Of a DNA stretch of 26,687 nt, positions 1 to 8,263 are shown in pieces. The stretch spans positions 1 through 26,687 of the forward strand of contig CAZKYP010000019.1 of NCBI GenBank assembly GCA_964556885.1, in the 5' to 3' direction. The notes beneath the pieces are model-generated. The model saw only the letters and a list, made by a program, of their open reading frames with translations, ran no database searches and was not told the origin of the DNA. The stretch comes from CAZKYP01 sp964556885. GTDB taxonomy: Bacteria > Planctomycetota > Phycisphaerae > Sedimentisphaerales > Anaerobacaceae. Made by a program: the position numbers and the translations under genes. How positions within the stretch are numbered: position 1 is the stretch's first letter; each line of letters begins with the position of its first letter.

Positions 1-1566
1 GTGGTGTTCTTCGGTGAGGATTTCGATAGCGTAAACAACGCCCCGGTCGGTATATCAGGTTCGGCCCCGTTTATGGAATATCTGTCGAATCCGGACGATA
101 CCGACTGGTCTCCCACAGAAGCCGGACTTGTCCTTGAAACCAGCAAAACCTATTATTGGCGAATTGATGAAGTCGAATCGACAACGCCAATGACGATACA
201 CCAAGGTGAAGTGTGGAGCTTTATGACCGTATCGGTGGCAGGCCTCGGTTCGATTACGCACGAGGTATGGACAAATATCACCGGCACCGCCATCACCGAT
301 TTGACAGGCAATCCTAATTACCCGGATAATCCGAACACCACTGACTATCTGCCCCTGTTCGATATCCCGAGGAATGGAGCGGACAATTATGGTTGCCGCG
401 TACACGGCTGGCTCTATATAGAAACTACAGGAAATTATACGTTCTGGCTCAACTGCGATGACGCCGGCGAATTATGGCTGGAAAATGTTTTGATTGCCTC
501 GACTACATCTGCAATAGGTTTTCACCAGTGGGATGTCAGTGAGCAGACCGACCCGATTCATCTGGAGGCCGGAAATCTGTATTACATTGTGGCCCTGCAG
601 AAAGAAGGTGATGGAAACGACCACATGGGCGTGGCCTGGAGCACTTCCACTGATGATACTACCGCGGCAATCATCCCCGGTATTAATCTGTTGCCCTTTG
701 AAATGTATGTAAGGGTGTGGGCGTCCATACCTAAGCCGGGAAACGGCGTTGTAGATGTGCCAAGGGATACCGTTCTTACCTGGATGCCGGGCAATTATGC
801 CGATAAACATAATGTTTACTTCGGAACTGTTGAAGAAGATGTTGCGGCGGCAACACCGGACAATCCATTGGGAGTTCTCGTCGGTCAAAACCAGGATGCA
901 AATTCTTATAATCCGGGCGCACTTAATTTCAATACTACATATTATTGGCGCGTCGATGAGGTAAACGACCTCAATCCCGAAAGCCCGTGGATCGGTACTG
1001 TGTGGAGCTTTACTGTAGGCAACTTTATAGTCGTGGAAGACTTCGAAGATTACAACGATTATCCACCCAACGAGATATGGGCAACATGGATAGATGGTTA
1101 CGGTGTTGCGACGAACGGTTCGTCGGCGGGCTATCCCGACCCCGACTTTAACGCCGGAGAACATTATATGGAAACATCCATTGTTCACAGCGGCGAGCAG
1201 TCGATGCCCATATTCTACGACAACAGCGCCGGAATATCGGAGGTTACCAAGACGCTCACTTCGATGCGTAACTGGACACAGGATAATGTTATCACATTAA
1301 CTATATGGTATTACGGTGATGCTGCTAATGCTGTTGTACCGATGTACGCCGCCTGTAACGGTAATGTGGTAGTTACAAATCCCGACACCAACGCGGTACG
1401 CGTTACGGAGTGGACACCATTTAATATATCGTTGCAGGATTTCGCCTCCAAAGGTGTAAACCTTACTAACGTCAACTCTATTACAATCGGTTTCGGTAAC
1501 AAAACCAATCCGATTGCCGGCGGCTCGGGACACGTGTTCGTCGACGATATTCGCCTGTACAGATAA
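1..1566 (+). CDS. Secreted/surface PA14-domain multi-module protein (5' end missing)
   Basis: This is the C-terminal 521 residues of a larger protein. The frame is open at base 1, so the real start lies upstream and the GTG at position 1 should not be taken as a start. Modules in order are: the end of an FN3-like repeat carrying YYWRIDEV (about residues 1-77); a PA14-type domain (about 78-237, with GWLYIETTGNYTFW and a DDAGELWL segment); a second FN3-like repeat with YYWRVDEV (about 238-342); and a C-terminal beta-rich module beginning VVEDFEDYNDYPPNE and ending FVDDIRLYR (about 343-521). PA14 domains usually bind carbohydrate, and the last module looks like a carbohydrate-binding-type jelly roll, which is inference. 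The last module closely resembles the C-terminus of the protein at 4982-7822. No catalytic domain is visible in the part present. A likely role is polysaccharide binding at the cell surface. A terminator follows 33 bases after the stop. Confidence 0.85.
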   Translation: MVFFGEDFDSVNNAPVGISGSAPFMEYLSNPDDTDWSPTEAGLVLETSKTYYWRIDEVESTTPMTIHQGEVWSFMTVSVAGLGSITHEVWTNITGTAITDLTGNPNYPDNPNTTDYLPLFDIPRNGADNYGCRVHGWLYIETTGNYTFWLNCDDAGELWLENVLIASTTSAIGFHQWDVSEQTDPIHLEAGNLYYIVALQKEGDGNDHMGVAWSTSTDDTTAAIIPGINLLPFEMYVRVWASIPKPGNGVVDVPRDTVLTWMPGNYADKHNVYFGTVEEDVAAATPDNPLGVLVGQNQDANSYNPGALNFNTTYYWRVDEVNDLNPESPWIGTVWSFTVGNFIVVEDFEDYNDYPPNEIWATWIDGYGVATNGSSAGYPDPDFNAGEHYMETSIVHSGEQSMPIFYDNSAGISEVTKTLTSMRNWTQDNVITLTIWYYGDAANAVVPMYAACNGNVVVTNPDTNAVRVTEWTPFNISLQDFASKGVNLTNVNSITIGFGNKTNPIAGGSGHVFVDDIRLYR

Positions 1567-1599
1567 TGCTACTGTCAAAACTGTTTAGGTAATAATTAG

Positions 1600-1637
1600 G
1601 GGCTTATGCCGATTGAATTGGCATAGGCCCTTTTTTT
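1600..1637 (+). terminator. Rho-independent terminator after the PA14 protein
   Basis: An 11-bp stem (1600-1610 with 1620-1630, one G-T wobble) closes a 9-base loop and is followed by seven T residues (1631-1637). It lies 33 bases downstream of the stop codon. It separates the surface protein from the sigma factor unit. Confidence 0.85.
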
Positions 1638-1709
1638 GTTGCCCGGCGGAACCATCAAAGAGTTGTTAGAATCGATTTTTACCCACTATTTACCGGGGTG
1701 CAGGAAAAT

Positions 1710-1738
1710 TTGCCTGTTTAATCCATAAATTTTAAAAT
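1710..1738 (+). promoter_or_regulatory. Candidate sigma-70 promoter for the ECF sigma factor operon
   Basis: TTGCCT (1710-1715) and TAAAAT (1733-1738) are separated by 17 bases in an A/T-rich stretch, directly after the previous terminator and about 95 bases before the sigma factor gene. The match to the housekeeping consensus is 4/6 and 5/6. Housekeeping promoters of Phycisphaerae are poorly characterised, so this is a pattern match only. Confidence 0.35.
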
Positions 1739-1831
1739 AAATCCCATTTTTCAGGCTAAAAATGGTCTTGTTGCGCCTTTGATTTATACAGAGTCTTGAA
1801 AAATTTATTTTCTAAGCAAAACTGTATACCT

Positions 1832-2377
1832 ATGGACCAATATTCAGGATCATCAGACGACACGAAAAGAAAACCTCACTTTGTAAATTTATTAACCGCA
1901 AATTATTATCAGATACATGCTTTCATCCTGACTATGGTACCGAATAAAACAGATTCTGAAGACATACTTCAAAACACCATCATATACATGTGGGAGCACT
2001 TTGGAGATTTCAGACCCGGAACCAACTTTCTGTCCTGGGCGGTTACTATCGCTAAATTTCAGGTTTTGACCTATCGAAAAGCAAAAACACGGTCAAAAGT
2101 CCATCTCAGCGAGACCGCTCTGAACTTAATTATCGAAGATAATACAAAACTAACCACACAGGTGGATGAGCGGTATGAAGCACTACAAAAATGTCTAAAA
2201 AAACTACCTGAGAAAGAGCAGGATTTTCTGAAGAATTTATTTATGCAGGGCAATTCCCTAAAAAAAATTGCTGAGGACATTGGAACTTCCCTTAACGTCG
2301 TATATAAACGGCTTTCCAGGCTCAAGGGGATTCTGCTTAACTGCATTCGTCAAACAATCACTAATCAGGAAATATAA
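1832..2377 (+). CDS. ECF-type RNA polymerase sigma factor (planctomycete/verrucomicrobial family)
   Basis: This is a 181-residue sigma-70 family factor with region 2 followed by region 4 and nothing else, the ECF layout. Region 2 is in the N-terminal half: the segment with FILTMVPNKTDSEDILQNT and the FRPGTNFLSWA motif is typical of the Rhodopirellula/Verrucomicrobium sigma family. Region 4 is in the C-terminal third (LPEKEQDFL, then a helix-turn-helix around SLKKIAEDIGTSLNVVYKRL). It would direct RNA polymerase to a small set of promoters. I chose the ATG at 1832. A TTG at 1796 in the same frame would add 12 residues, and neither has a clear ribosome binding site. The stop overlaps the start of the FecR gene (TAATG), so the two are probably co-translated and form a signalling pair. 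Target promoters cannot be read from the window. Confidence 0.85.
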   Translation: MDQYSGSSDDTKRKPHFVNLLTANYYQIHAFILTMVPNKTDSEDILQNTIIYMWEHFGDFRPGTNFLSWAVTIAKFQVLTYRKAKTRSKVHLSETALNLIIEDNTKLTTQVDERYEALQKCLKKLPEKEQDFLKNLFMQGNSLKKIAEDIGTSLNVVYKRLSRLKGILLNCIRQTITNQEI

Positions 2378-4773
2378 TGAATTCGTCCAACGACAAATTT
2401 CATGATTTGAGAGAATTAATAGAAAAATCACTGGACGGCTCCATCACTCCGGAGGAACTCGCCGGACTGGACGATTGTATTGCTCATAATCCCGAGCAAA
2501 GACAGTACTACTGCGAGTATATCCACATGACCATCGGGCTGATGAGATTATGCGATTATGTCCCTCTGACCGGCGTTCAGGATTATGACAAGCTCTATTT
2601 CGAATCTCTTTGGAATGCATTAATCCTGGAAGAAAAAGCGGCCCCGACAGTGATTACGGAAGAACCTATAAAAATCACTGAAACGAATCAACCGCGTAAA
2701 AAAGACAAAAAAACAAATAAAGTTTTGCCGGTTCTGGCGGGTGCCTGTCTGTCGCTACTGTTATTCATCGTTACTCTTGCACATTTTTATCAAATGCTCA
2801 TCCCTCGCGAGGTCGCGACACTCAGCACATCGCTCAACGCCGCATTTACCGAACATAAAACCTTAGCAGCCGGGACGAGGCTGATTAACCGAAAAGAATC
2901 TTTGCTTTTGCAATCCGGATTGATTGAGATTGTATTCGACGGCGGAGCGAAAGTATTGCTTGAAGCCCCTGCTAAATTTCGATTGAAGTCTGCCGACCGG
3001 ATGGTTCTGAACACAGGACAACTTTTTGCCTTTGTGCCGGATTATGCACAGGGATTTACAGTTGAAACACCTAATTCACACGTCGTCGATATGGGGACCG
3101 AATTTGGGATCCGGGTCGAGCAGGACGGAACAAGTGATTTGCACATGTTTAAGGGTAAAGCCGCATTTGCATCGGATTCGGCATCTGAGACCAAGCAAAT
3201 CCTGACGTTGACGGCGGGCCAGGCAAAACGCATTGATACATTCGGACAGGTCAAAGACATACCCATCAAAGAACAGGCCTTCGTACGTCATTTTTCCTCA
3301 AATTCAGGATTCATCTGGAGAGGCCAGAAACTCAGCCTTGCGGATATTGTTGGAAACGGCAATGGACTTGGCACCGGCCGGACGAATGTATATGTATATC
3401 CGTTAGAAGGATATAAAGAATCACTCTATTGTAGTGAAAAAGGCAATGAGTACCACGCGCTCGCAGCCAATCAGTTCGTTGATGGCCTCTTCATTCCGGA
3501 TGGAAGTAAAAGACAGATCATCAGCTCAGAGGGGCATGTATTTATAGATTGCCCTAAGACCAATGGTCAATGCTACGCCGCTCTGGGTGCCAATCTGAAT
3601 CAGGGAGTAGACTACAACGGCGGCGGCAACCTGGCAATTCGTGTAGTTGATCCGTCAGCTCAGGGAACTCCGGCGTTTATCCTTGCTGACGAGACATATA
3701 CCGTAACAGGAACCGAAACGGGCATCGAACTGATGCCGGATGATTGGAGTGAGAACAGGCTCGGTACGGGCACATGGGTGCATTTCGAACTTAGTACGCC
3801 GGTCATGCTGGCGGAGAACAGGCAATACGGCTTTGATGTGACCGTAACCACCGATGATTGGAGCTATCACTTTGAAACCGCCGGCGTTGTTGAGGATTCC
3901 TATGCAGGAGGATCTGCCTATAGCACAGGTACCAAAGGCGGGACCAATAGCCTCAATCTGGATGAGCTCTATCGCGGCGACCGCACGTTTATTGTCGAAC
4001 TGACGGAAATCACCCCGAATTTCGGTTACGATGCCATAACTCCTAAAAACAGCCCGAAGGTCAGTTACAATGCCATAGCACCGGAAATAAGCCCTTCCGA
4101 TGTCTATTTCCTGGGAGAATCGACAATCGATAATCAAAACATCGGAGGCTTTCCAGAACAAACTTATAGCGGGGACAATGACTATGCAACCTATATTGCC
4201 GCAGACAGACGCGGATTAGGACAGACCTTCACAACAGGCAGTAATCCCGAGGGATATACCATGAAAGGTTTCTGGCTGAAGAACGTCAGCTATACTCAGA
4301 ATCTGTACGGTGGAAACGGAACATGGTGGTACCTCGGAGCTACCAATATGAAAAACAGTATCATACAGTTTGGTGGGCAGAAATATGGCGATCAAAATCA
4401 TCCGTGTCTCTTAATGCACGCTAATATGGGAATTACCTTTGATTTGAGTGCTATAAGGGTTCTGTGTCCTGACATAAAGATGACCCATTTCACATCTCAA
4501 TTCGGCATTGCCGATTTCGAGGAAAACGCCGGCTGTAATGCGGATTTTTGGGTGCTAATCGACGGACAGGTTCGCCAGAGCAGGCGCAATGTCACACAGA
4601 AAGGTGTTTTGTACAATGTCTCTATAGAACTTGGCCCCTCCGACCGCTTCCTGACACTCGTGACAACCGACGGAGGGGATGACGACTATTCAGGAGCTTA
4701 TCAACGGCCCTATACATCTGACTGGTGCGTATTTGTAGAACCTACGTTAGTATTACAAACAGGAGATAATTAA
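2377..4773 (+). CDS. FecR-domain membrane protein with lectin-like and NPCBM-like modules (putative partner of the ECF sigma factor)
   Basis: This is a 798-residue protein whose start overlaps the stop of the sigma factor gene. A cytoplasmic N-terminus (LRELIEKSLDGSITPEEL, about 10-60) resembles the short helical region found before the membrane span in planctomycete FecR proteins. A single transmembrane helix lies at about 117-139. A FecR-type domain follows at about 150-290, with PNSHVVDMGTEFGIRV as its hallmark. The outer part begins with a conserved segment around FVDGLFIPDG (about 365). It then has a lectin-like segment (about 420-545 and 599-653) and a C-terminal NPCBM-like region (about 655-795, with HANMGITFDL and ADFWVLIDGQVR). 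The lectin-like segment is homologous to the N-terminal module of the secreted protein encoded next (4982-7822), but its two halves are in reversed order. It probably acts as a membrane sensor or anti-sigma protein that responds to an extracellular carbohydrate or surface partner; that role is inferred. Confidence 0.8.
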   Translation: MNSSNDKFHDLRELIEKSLDGSITPEELAGLDDCIAHNPEQRQYYCEYIHMTIGLMRLCDYVPLTGVQDYDKLYFESLWNALILEEKAAPTVITEEPIKITETNQPRKKDKKTNKVLPVLAGACLSLLLFIVTLAHFYQMLIPREVATLSTSLNAAFTEHKTLAAGTRLINRKESLLLQSGLIEIVFDGGAKVLLEAPAKFRLKSADRMVLNTGQLFAFVPDYAQGFTVETPNSHVVDMGTEFGIRVEQDGTSDLHMFKGKAAFASDSASETKQILTLTAGQAKRIDTFGQVKDIPIKEQAFVRHFSSNSGFIWRGQKLSLADIVGNGNGLGTGRTNVYVYPLEGYKESLYCSEKGNEYHALAANQFVDGLFIPDGSKRQIISSEGHVFIDCPKTNGQCYAALGANLNQGVDYNGGGNLAIRVVDPSAQGTPAFILADETYTVTGTETGIELMPDDWSENRLGTGTWVHFELSTPVMLAENRQYGFDVTVTTDDWSYHFETAGVVEDSYAGGSAYSTGTKGGTNSLNLDELYRGDRTFIVELTEITPNFGYDAITPKNSPKVSYNAIAPEISPSDVYFLGESTIDNQNIGGFPEQTYSGDNDYATYIAADRRGLGQTFTTGSNPEGYTMKGFWLKNVSYTQNLYGGNGTWWYLGATNMKNSIIQFGGQKYGDQNHPCLLMHANMGITFDLSAIRVLCPDIKMTHFTSQFGIADFEENAGCNADFWVLIDGQVRQSRRNVTQKGVLYNVSIELGPSDRFLTLVTTDGGDDDYSGAYQRPYTSDWCVFVEPTLVLQTGDN

Positions 4774-4905
4774 TATGTAAAAAAATTTATGGTCAAACTC
4801 TCCTGTTTCGGAAAGGGGTGATCATTTCCAACAAGGAATGACGAAGCCTTGATTTTAACCAATGATTCCGCTGTGTGTTCGGAATGATTTTGTTTTTCCA
4901 ATATG

Positions 4906-4921
4906 AAGGAGGAATAATATG
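4906..4921 (+). promoter_or_regulatory. Strong ribosome binding site with an upstream in-frame ATG
   Basis: AAGGAGG at 4906-4912 stands 6 bases before an ATG at 4919. That ATG is in frame with the LamG protein gene and would add 21 residues to its signal peptide. A second good site (GAGAGGAG, 4967-4974) serves the ATG at 4982. Both may be used. The downstream start gives the more normal signal peptide. Confidence 0.5.
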
Positions 4922-4981
4922 TCTCGTAAGAATTTTTTTTGTTTCAAACCAAATTATAGTTTTTTTGAGAGGAGCATTATT

Positions 4982-7822
4982 ATGAAAACAAAAATAATTA
5001 TTATCCTGTTGGCAATTATGATGAGCTTATCAGCTCCCGCCCAGGCGGCGATAGTGACTTTTCACACTACCGGGCCAACCCCCGGCCAGCATGATATATA
5101 CAACTTCGTCGGAGCAACCAGAGACGGCGACAACGTTGGAACGACCCCCGATGACGGCTGGCTCAATGATGAATGGACTTACGTGGCACTCGATCGTGCC
5201 GCGCATGGTCAGACATTTGTCACGGGCGGCAGCGAGGTCGTATATTTATGTACCGGTTTTTGGATTAGGCATGTCGGATACACTGAGAACACCGACTCCG
5301 GTACCACTAATAACGGTACGTGGTATAACATGCCGGTCAATGCAAAATTCGGAATTCGTATAACAGATCCCGCCGCTTCCGGAAGTAACGCCTTTGTGCT
5401 GTCCAGTGAAACCTATACTGTTACAGGTAACGAGGAAAATATTATTCCCGGAGGAAGTTCTGCAAACGGCACGGGTACATGGATACACATTGAACTTTCC
5501 ACACCAATTGCTCTTGCACCCAATACAACATACGGATTCGATGTTGTAAGTATGTCCGGTAATCCGAATATGTATTTCGAAACACTTGGTATTAAAGATG
5601 ATGCACCAAACGGTAATCCATACACCGAAGGCACAGCTTACAGGAGCGGTGGTAATGGTGTGGCCAACAACACACTAACCGTGGCCCCGGGTGACCGGGT
5701 ATTTCTTATGGAACTTGAAGGGACATTCCCTGTAACAGCTTCTATCCCGGAACCGGCCGACAAGTCGTCGGGAAAGCCGACTGATATGGCTCTTAGCTGG
5801 AACGCCGGCCGCGACTCAACCGGAAGTAAGGTGTATTTTGGCACAAAACCATCAACTCTGGAGCTTCTAACAACAATCGAACATACACAAGGTGTCGATC
5901 GATACAGTTATTCTGTAACAGACCTCGACTACAGTCAGCTGTATTACTGGAGAGTCGATGAGGTTCAACAGAGCGGCCCTGACGTCAGAGGAAATCTCTG
6001 GAGCTTTACCACCGGTACGATTCAGGCATCCAATCCAAAACCGTATGACAACGAAATCGCTGTAGCAATTGACACAAATCTAAGCTGGACCCGCGGCCTT
6101 GGCTCAACCGAGAGCAAGCTGTACTTCGGTAATGCTCCTGACGCGCTCGAACTACAGGCAACGATACCGCATACGGAAGGAACAGAGCAATACAGCTACG
6201 ATGTAACAGGCCTTGCCAACGACCAGAATTATTACTGGCGAGTAGATGAAACACTCAACGGAGATAATGTTGAAGGTGAACTCTGGCGGTTCACCACTAT
6301 ACCCGTTATACCGATCTCAGATCCGACATTGGTCGGCTGGTGGAAGTTCGATGAAGGTCCGGGCAAGGCTATCGACTGGTCGGGCCTGAACCAGCACGGT
6401 ACCGTGTATGGTGATGCAGAGTCGATATACGGTTATGACAGGAATGCAATTGATTTCGATTATGCCGACGATTATGTGGATTTGCCTATCGGCGCAACTA
6501 TATCTGCTCTGAACAGTATGACCATTGCCACATGGGTTTACTTCCCGAACTACGGTGAAACGTGGCAGCGAATCTTTAATTTCGGCAACAATAACGTTAC
6601 TGTCTATATGTACCTGACGACTCTGAATGGTTCCAGTGTACCACGCTTCGCTATTACTAACAGCGGTGCTGCCGGCGAATCAGGTCTGGACGCCATGAAT
6701 ACTCTCACAATCGGATGGCATCATATAGCTGTAACAATCGATGAGGTCAGTCTTAACATATCACTATATATCGACGGTATCGTTGTCGCAACCGGCACAA
6801 CACAAACCCTGCCGTCCGATCTCGGCAATACCACCGCCAACTGGCTGGGTAGATCAGAAGACGGATCGGTCCCGCCAGATCCCTACTTAGCAGGAGCCCT
6901 GGATGATTTCAGGATATATAATTACGCCATGAACCAGGAAGAAATAGATCTGGTCATGGTAATCGATCCTCTGCGAGCCATGGATCCTGCTCCCGTACAC
7001 GGCCAAATTATTACCATTGAGGACTTTGCAGGTCTTAGCTGGGCAGCCGGAGTCGATGCGACCCAACATGATGTGTATCTTGGGAACAATCAAAATGACG
7101 TAGCAAACGCTGACACTTCGACCGCAGGAATATATCGAGGCCGGCAATCCGGGACGAGTTATAATCCCGCCGGAGGCGCCGAATGGGGAACCAAATACTA
7201 CTGGCGAATTGACGAAGTCAATAACGACGGCTCAGTAAGTACGGGAAGCGTCTGGACATTCGATGTAGCCGACTATCTTGTAGTAGACGATTTCGAGGAT
7301 TACAACGATTATCCGCCCAACGAAGTGTGGAATACATGGCTGGACGGCTACGATAATCCGACCAACGGTTCGTCAGCCGGTTATCCGAATCCAGATTTTA
7401 ACGTAGGGGAACATTATCTGGAAACCACTGTCGTTCATTCAGGCAACCAGTCAATGCCGATATTTTACGACAACAGCGCGGGTTTGTCCGAAGTTACGAA
7501 ATCATTAACTTCGACTGACCGTGACTGGACCAGGTATGGCGTTGATACATTAACACTTTGGTATCAGGGCATCAGGACCAATGCGGCCGAGCCGATGTAC
7601 GTCGCACTCAACGGTACGGCCGTTGTCTTCAACGAAGATGCAAACGCCGCACAAACAACCGCATGGGTACGATGGGATATACCGCTTCAGACTTTCGCCG
7701 ATATGGGTATCAATCTGAACAATGTCAGTTCCATCACCATTGGCTTCGGCAACAAGAGTAATCCCGTTGCGGGCGGCTCAGGTCATGTGTTCTTCGATGA
7801 TATCCTCCTATATCGGCCATAA
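4982..7822 (+). CDS. Secreted multi-module LamG protein with N-terminal lectin-like module
   Basis: This is a 946-residue secreted protein. Its signal peptide (about 1-22, MKTK then a hydrophobic stretch ending in APAQA) decides the start at 4982, although an ATG at 4919 with an excellent ribosome binding site is also in frame. Modules are: an N-terminal lectin-like module (about 24-250); two FN3-like repeats with YYWRVDE (about 253-345 and 346-441); a LamG/concanavalin-like domain starting LVGWWKFDEGPG (about 447-659); a third FN3-like repeat with YYWRIDEV (about 660-765); and the VVDDFEDYNDYPPNE jelly-roll-like module (about 766-946). LamG-type domains bind glycans or proteins. No catalytic residues are recognisable, so a binding or adhesion role on the cell surface or on a polysaccharide substrate is the best guess. 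It lies 208 bases after the FecR gene with no clear separate promoter, so it may be co-expressed with the sigma/FecR pair. Confidence 0.85.
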   Translation: MKTKIIIILLAIMMSLSAPAQAAIVTFHTTGPTPGQHDIYNFVGATRDGDNVGTTPDDGWLNDEWTYVALDRAAHGQTFVTGGSEVVYLCTGFWIRHVGYTENTDSGTTNNGTWYNMPVNAKFGIRITDPAASGSNAFVLSSETYTVTGNEENIIPGGSSANGTGTWIHIELSTPIALAPNTTYGFDVVSMSGNPNMYFETLGIKDDAPNGNPYTEGTAYRSGGNGVANNTLTVAPGDRVFLMELEGTFPVTASIPEPADKSSGKPTDMALSWNAGRDSTGSKVYFGTKPSTLELLTTIEHTQGVDRYSYSVTDLDYSQLYYWRVDEVQQSGPDVRGNLWSFTTGTIQASNPKPYDNEIAVAIDTNLSWTRGLGSTESKLYFGNAPDALELQATIPHTEGTEQYSYDVTGLANDQNYYWRVDETLNGDNVEGELWRFTTIPVIPISDPTLVGWWKFDEGPGKAIDWSGLNQHGTVYGDAESIYGYDRNAIDFDYADDYVDLPIGATISALNSMTIATWVYFPNYGETWQRIFNFGNNNVTVYMYLTTLNGSSVPRFAITNSGAAGESGLDAMNTLTIGWHHIAVTIDEVSLNISLYIDGIVVATGTTQTLPSDLGNTTANWLGRSEDGSVPPDPYLAGALDDFRIYNYAMNQEEIDLVMVIDPLRAMDPAPVHGQIITIEDFAGLSWAAGVDATQHDVYLGNNQNDVANADTSTAGIYRGRQSGTSYNPAGGAEWGTKYYWRIDEVNNDGSVSTGSVWTFDVADYLVVDDFEDYNDYPPNEVWNTWLDGYDNPTNGSSAGYPNPDFNVGEHYLETTVVHSGNQSMPIFYDNSAGLSEVTKSLTSTDRDWTRYGVDTLTLWYQGIRTNAAEPMYVALNGTAVVFNEDANAAQTTAWVRWDIPLQTFADMGINLNNVSSITIGFGNKSNPVAGGSGHVFFDDILLYRP

Positions 7823-7876
7823 ACATAAACGACAATAACGACTTACCAGCTGGTCTTTATAATCGAGACCAATGCG

Positions 7877-7913
7877 GGGCCTGTACCAATTTATTGGGCA
7901 CAGGCCCTTTTTT
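7877..7913 (+). terminator. Rho-independent terminator after the first LamG protein
   Basis: An 8-bp G/C-rich stem (7877-7884 with 7900-7907), with partial further pairing inside, is followed by six T residues (7908-7913). It lies 54 bases after the stop codon. The stem starts with the same GGGC(C/T)T pattern as the terminators at 1600 and 11249. Confidence 0.8.
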
Positions 7914-7962
7914 ATTGAATCCGGCACCGGGAAATTTCGTCAGATACAGCAAGGAAATATCC

Positions 7963-7992
7963 TTGACTAAATGCTGGATTATTTGGTATAAA
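7963..7992 (+). promoter_or_regulatory. Candidate promoter for the second LamG protein, with an inverted repeat over the -35
   Basis: TTGACT (7963-7968) and TATAAA (7987-7992) are spaced by 18 bases, matching the housekeeping consensus at 5/6 each. A perfect 6-bp inverted repeat, CAAGGA-N4-TCCTTG at 7950-7965, overlaps the -35 box and could be an operator. If this promoter is used, the mRNA leader is about 265 bases long. Confidence 0.5.
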
Positions 7993-8263
7993 TAAAGGAT
8001 AAAGGAGTATGGGTTTATATGGATACAAGCAAGCAATCACGGATTTGGCCAAAATACTCCTAAATATTAGCTGAAATAATCTTAGACAAATTAAAGCAGC
8101 ATGCATATACAGGTCGATAAAAATATTTGTTTCGGCCCGAACATTCTTTGTTTGGTTAGAAGGAGGCGGTTTCACACAATTCGTACATATCTGATAAACA
8201 ATACCAGCGGGTAATATCTTTATCAGAATTAGAATATTTAACATTATTTAAGGGAGGCATATT
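7993..8263 (+). other. Long A/T-rich leader upstream of the second LamG protein
   Basis: The gap between 7823 and 8263 holds the terminator (7877-7913), the candidate promoter (7963-7992) and then about 265 bases without an evident gene. The leader contains a 14-codon reading frame plus stop (8019-8063) with AAGGAG 11 bases upstream of its ATG. It ends with a good ribosome binding site (GGGAGG, about 8252-8257) before the ATG at 8264. No known riboswitch fold was recognised by eye. Confidence 0.4.

Noticed and set aside
472..1188. Open frame of 238 codons on the - strand opposite the PA14 protein.
   Set aside because: It is antisense to a clear PA14/FN3-like coding region and its translation has no recognisable features.
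4861..4895. Hairpin ATTCCG-N9-CGGAAT followed by a T-rich stretch between the FecR gene and the LamG gene, as a terminator.
   Set aside because: The stem is only 6 bp with a 9-base loop and the T run is interrupted (GATTTTGTTTTT). It is too weak to call a terminator, though it could slow transcription.
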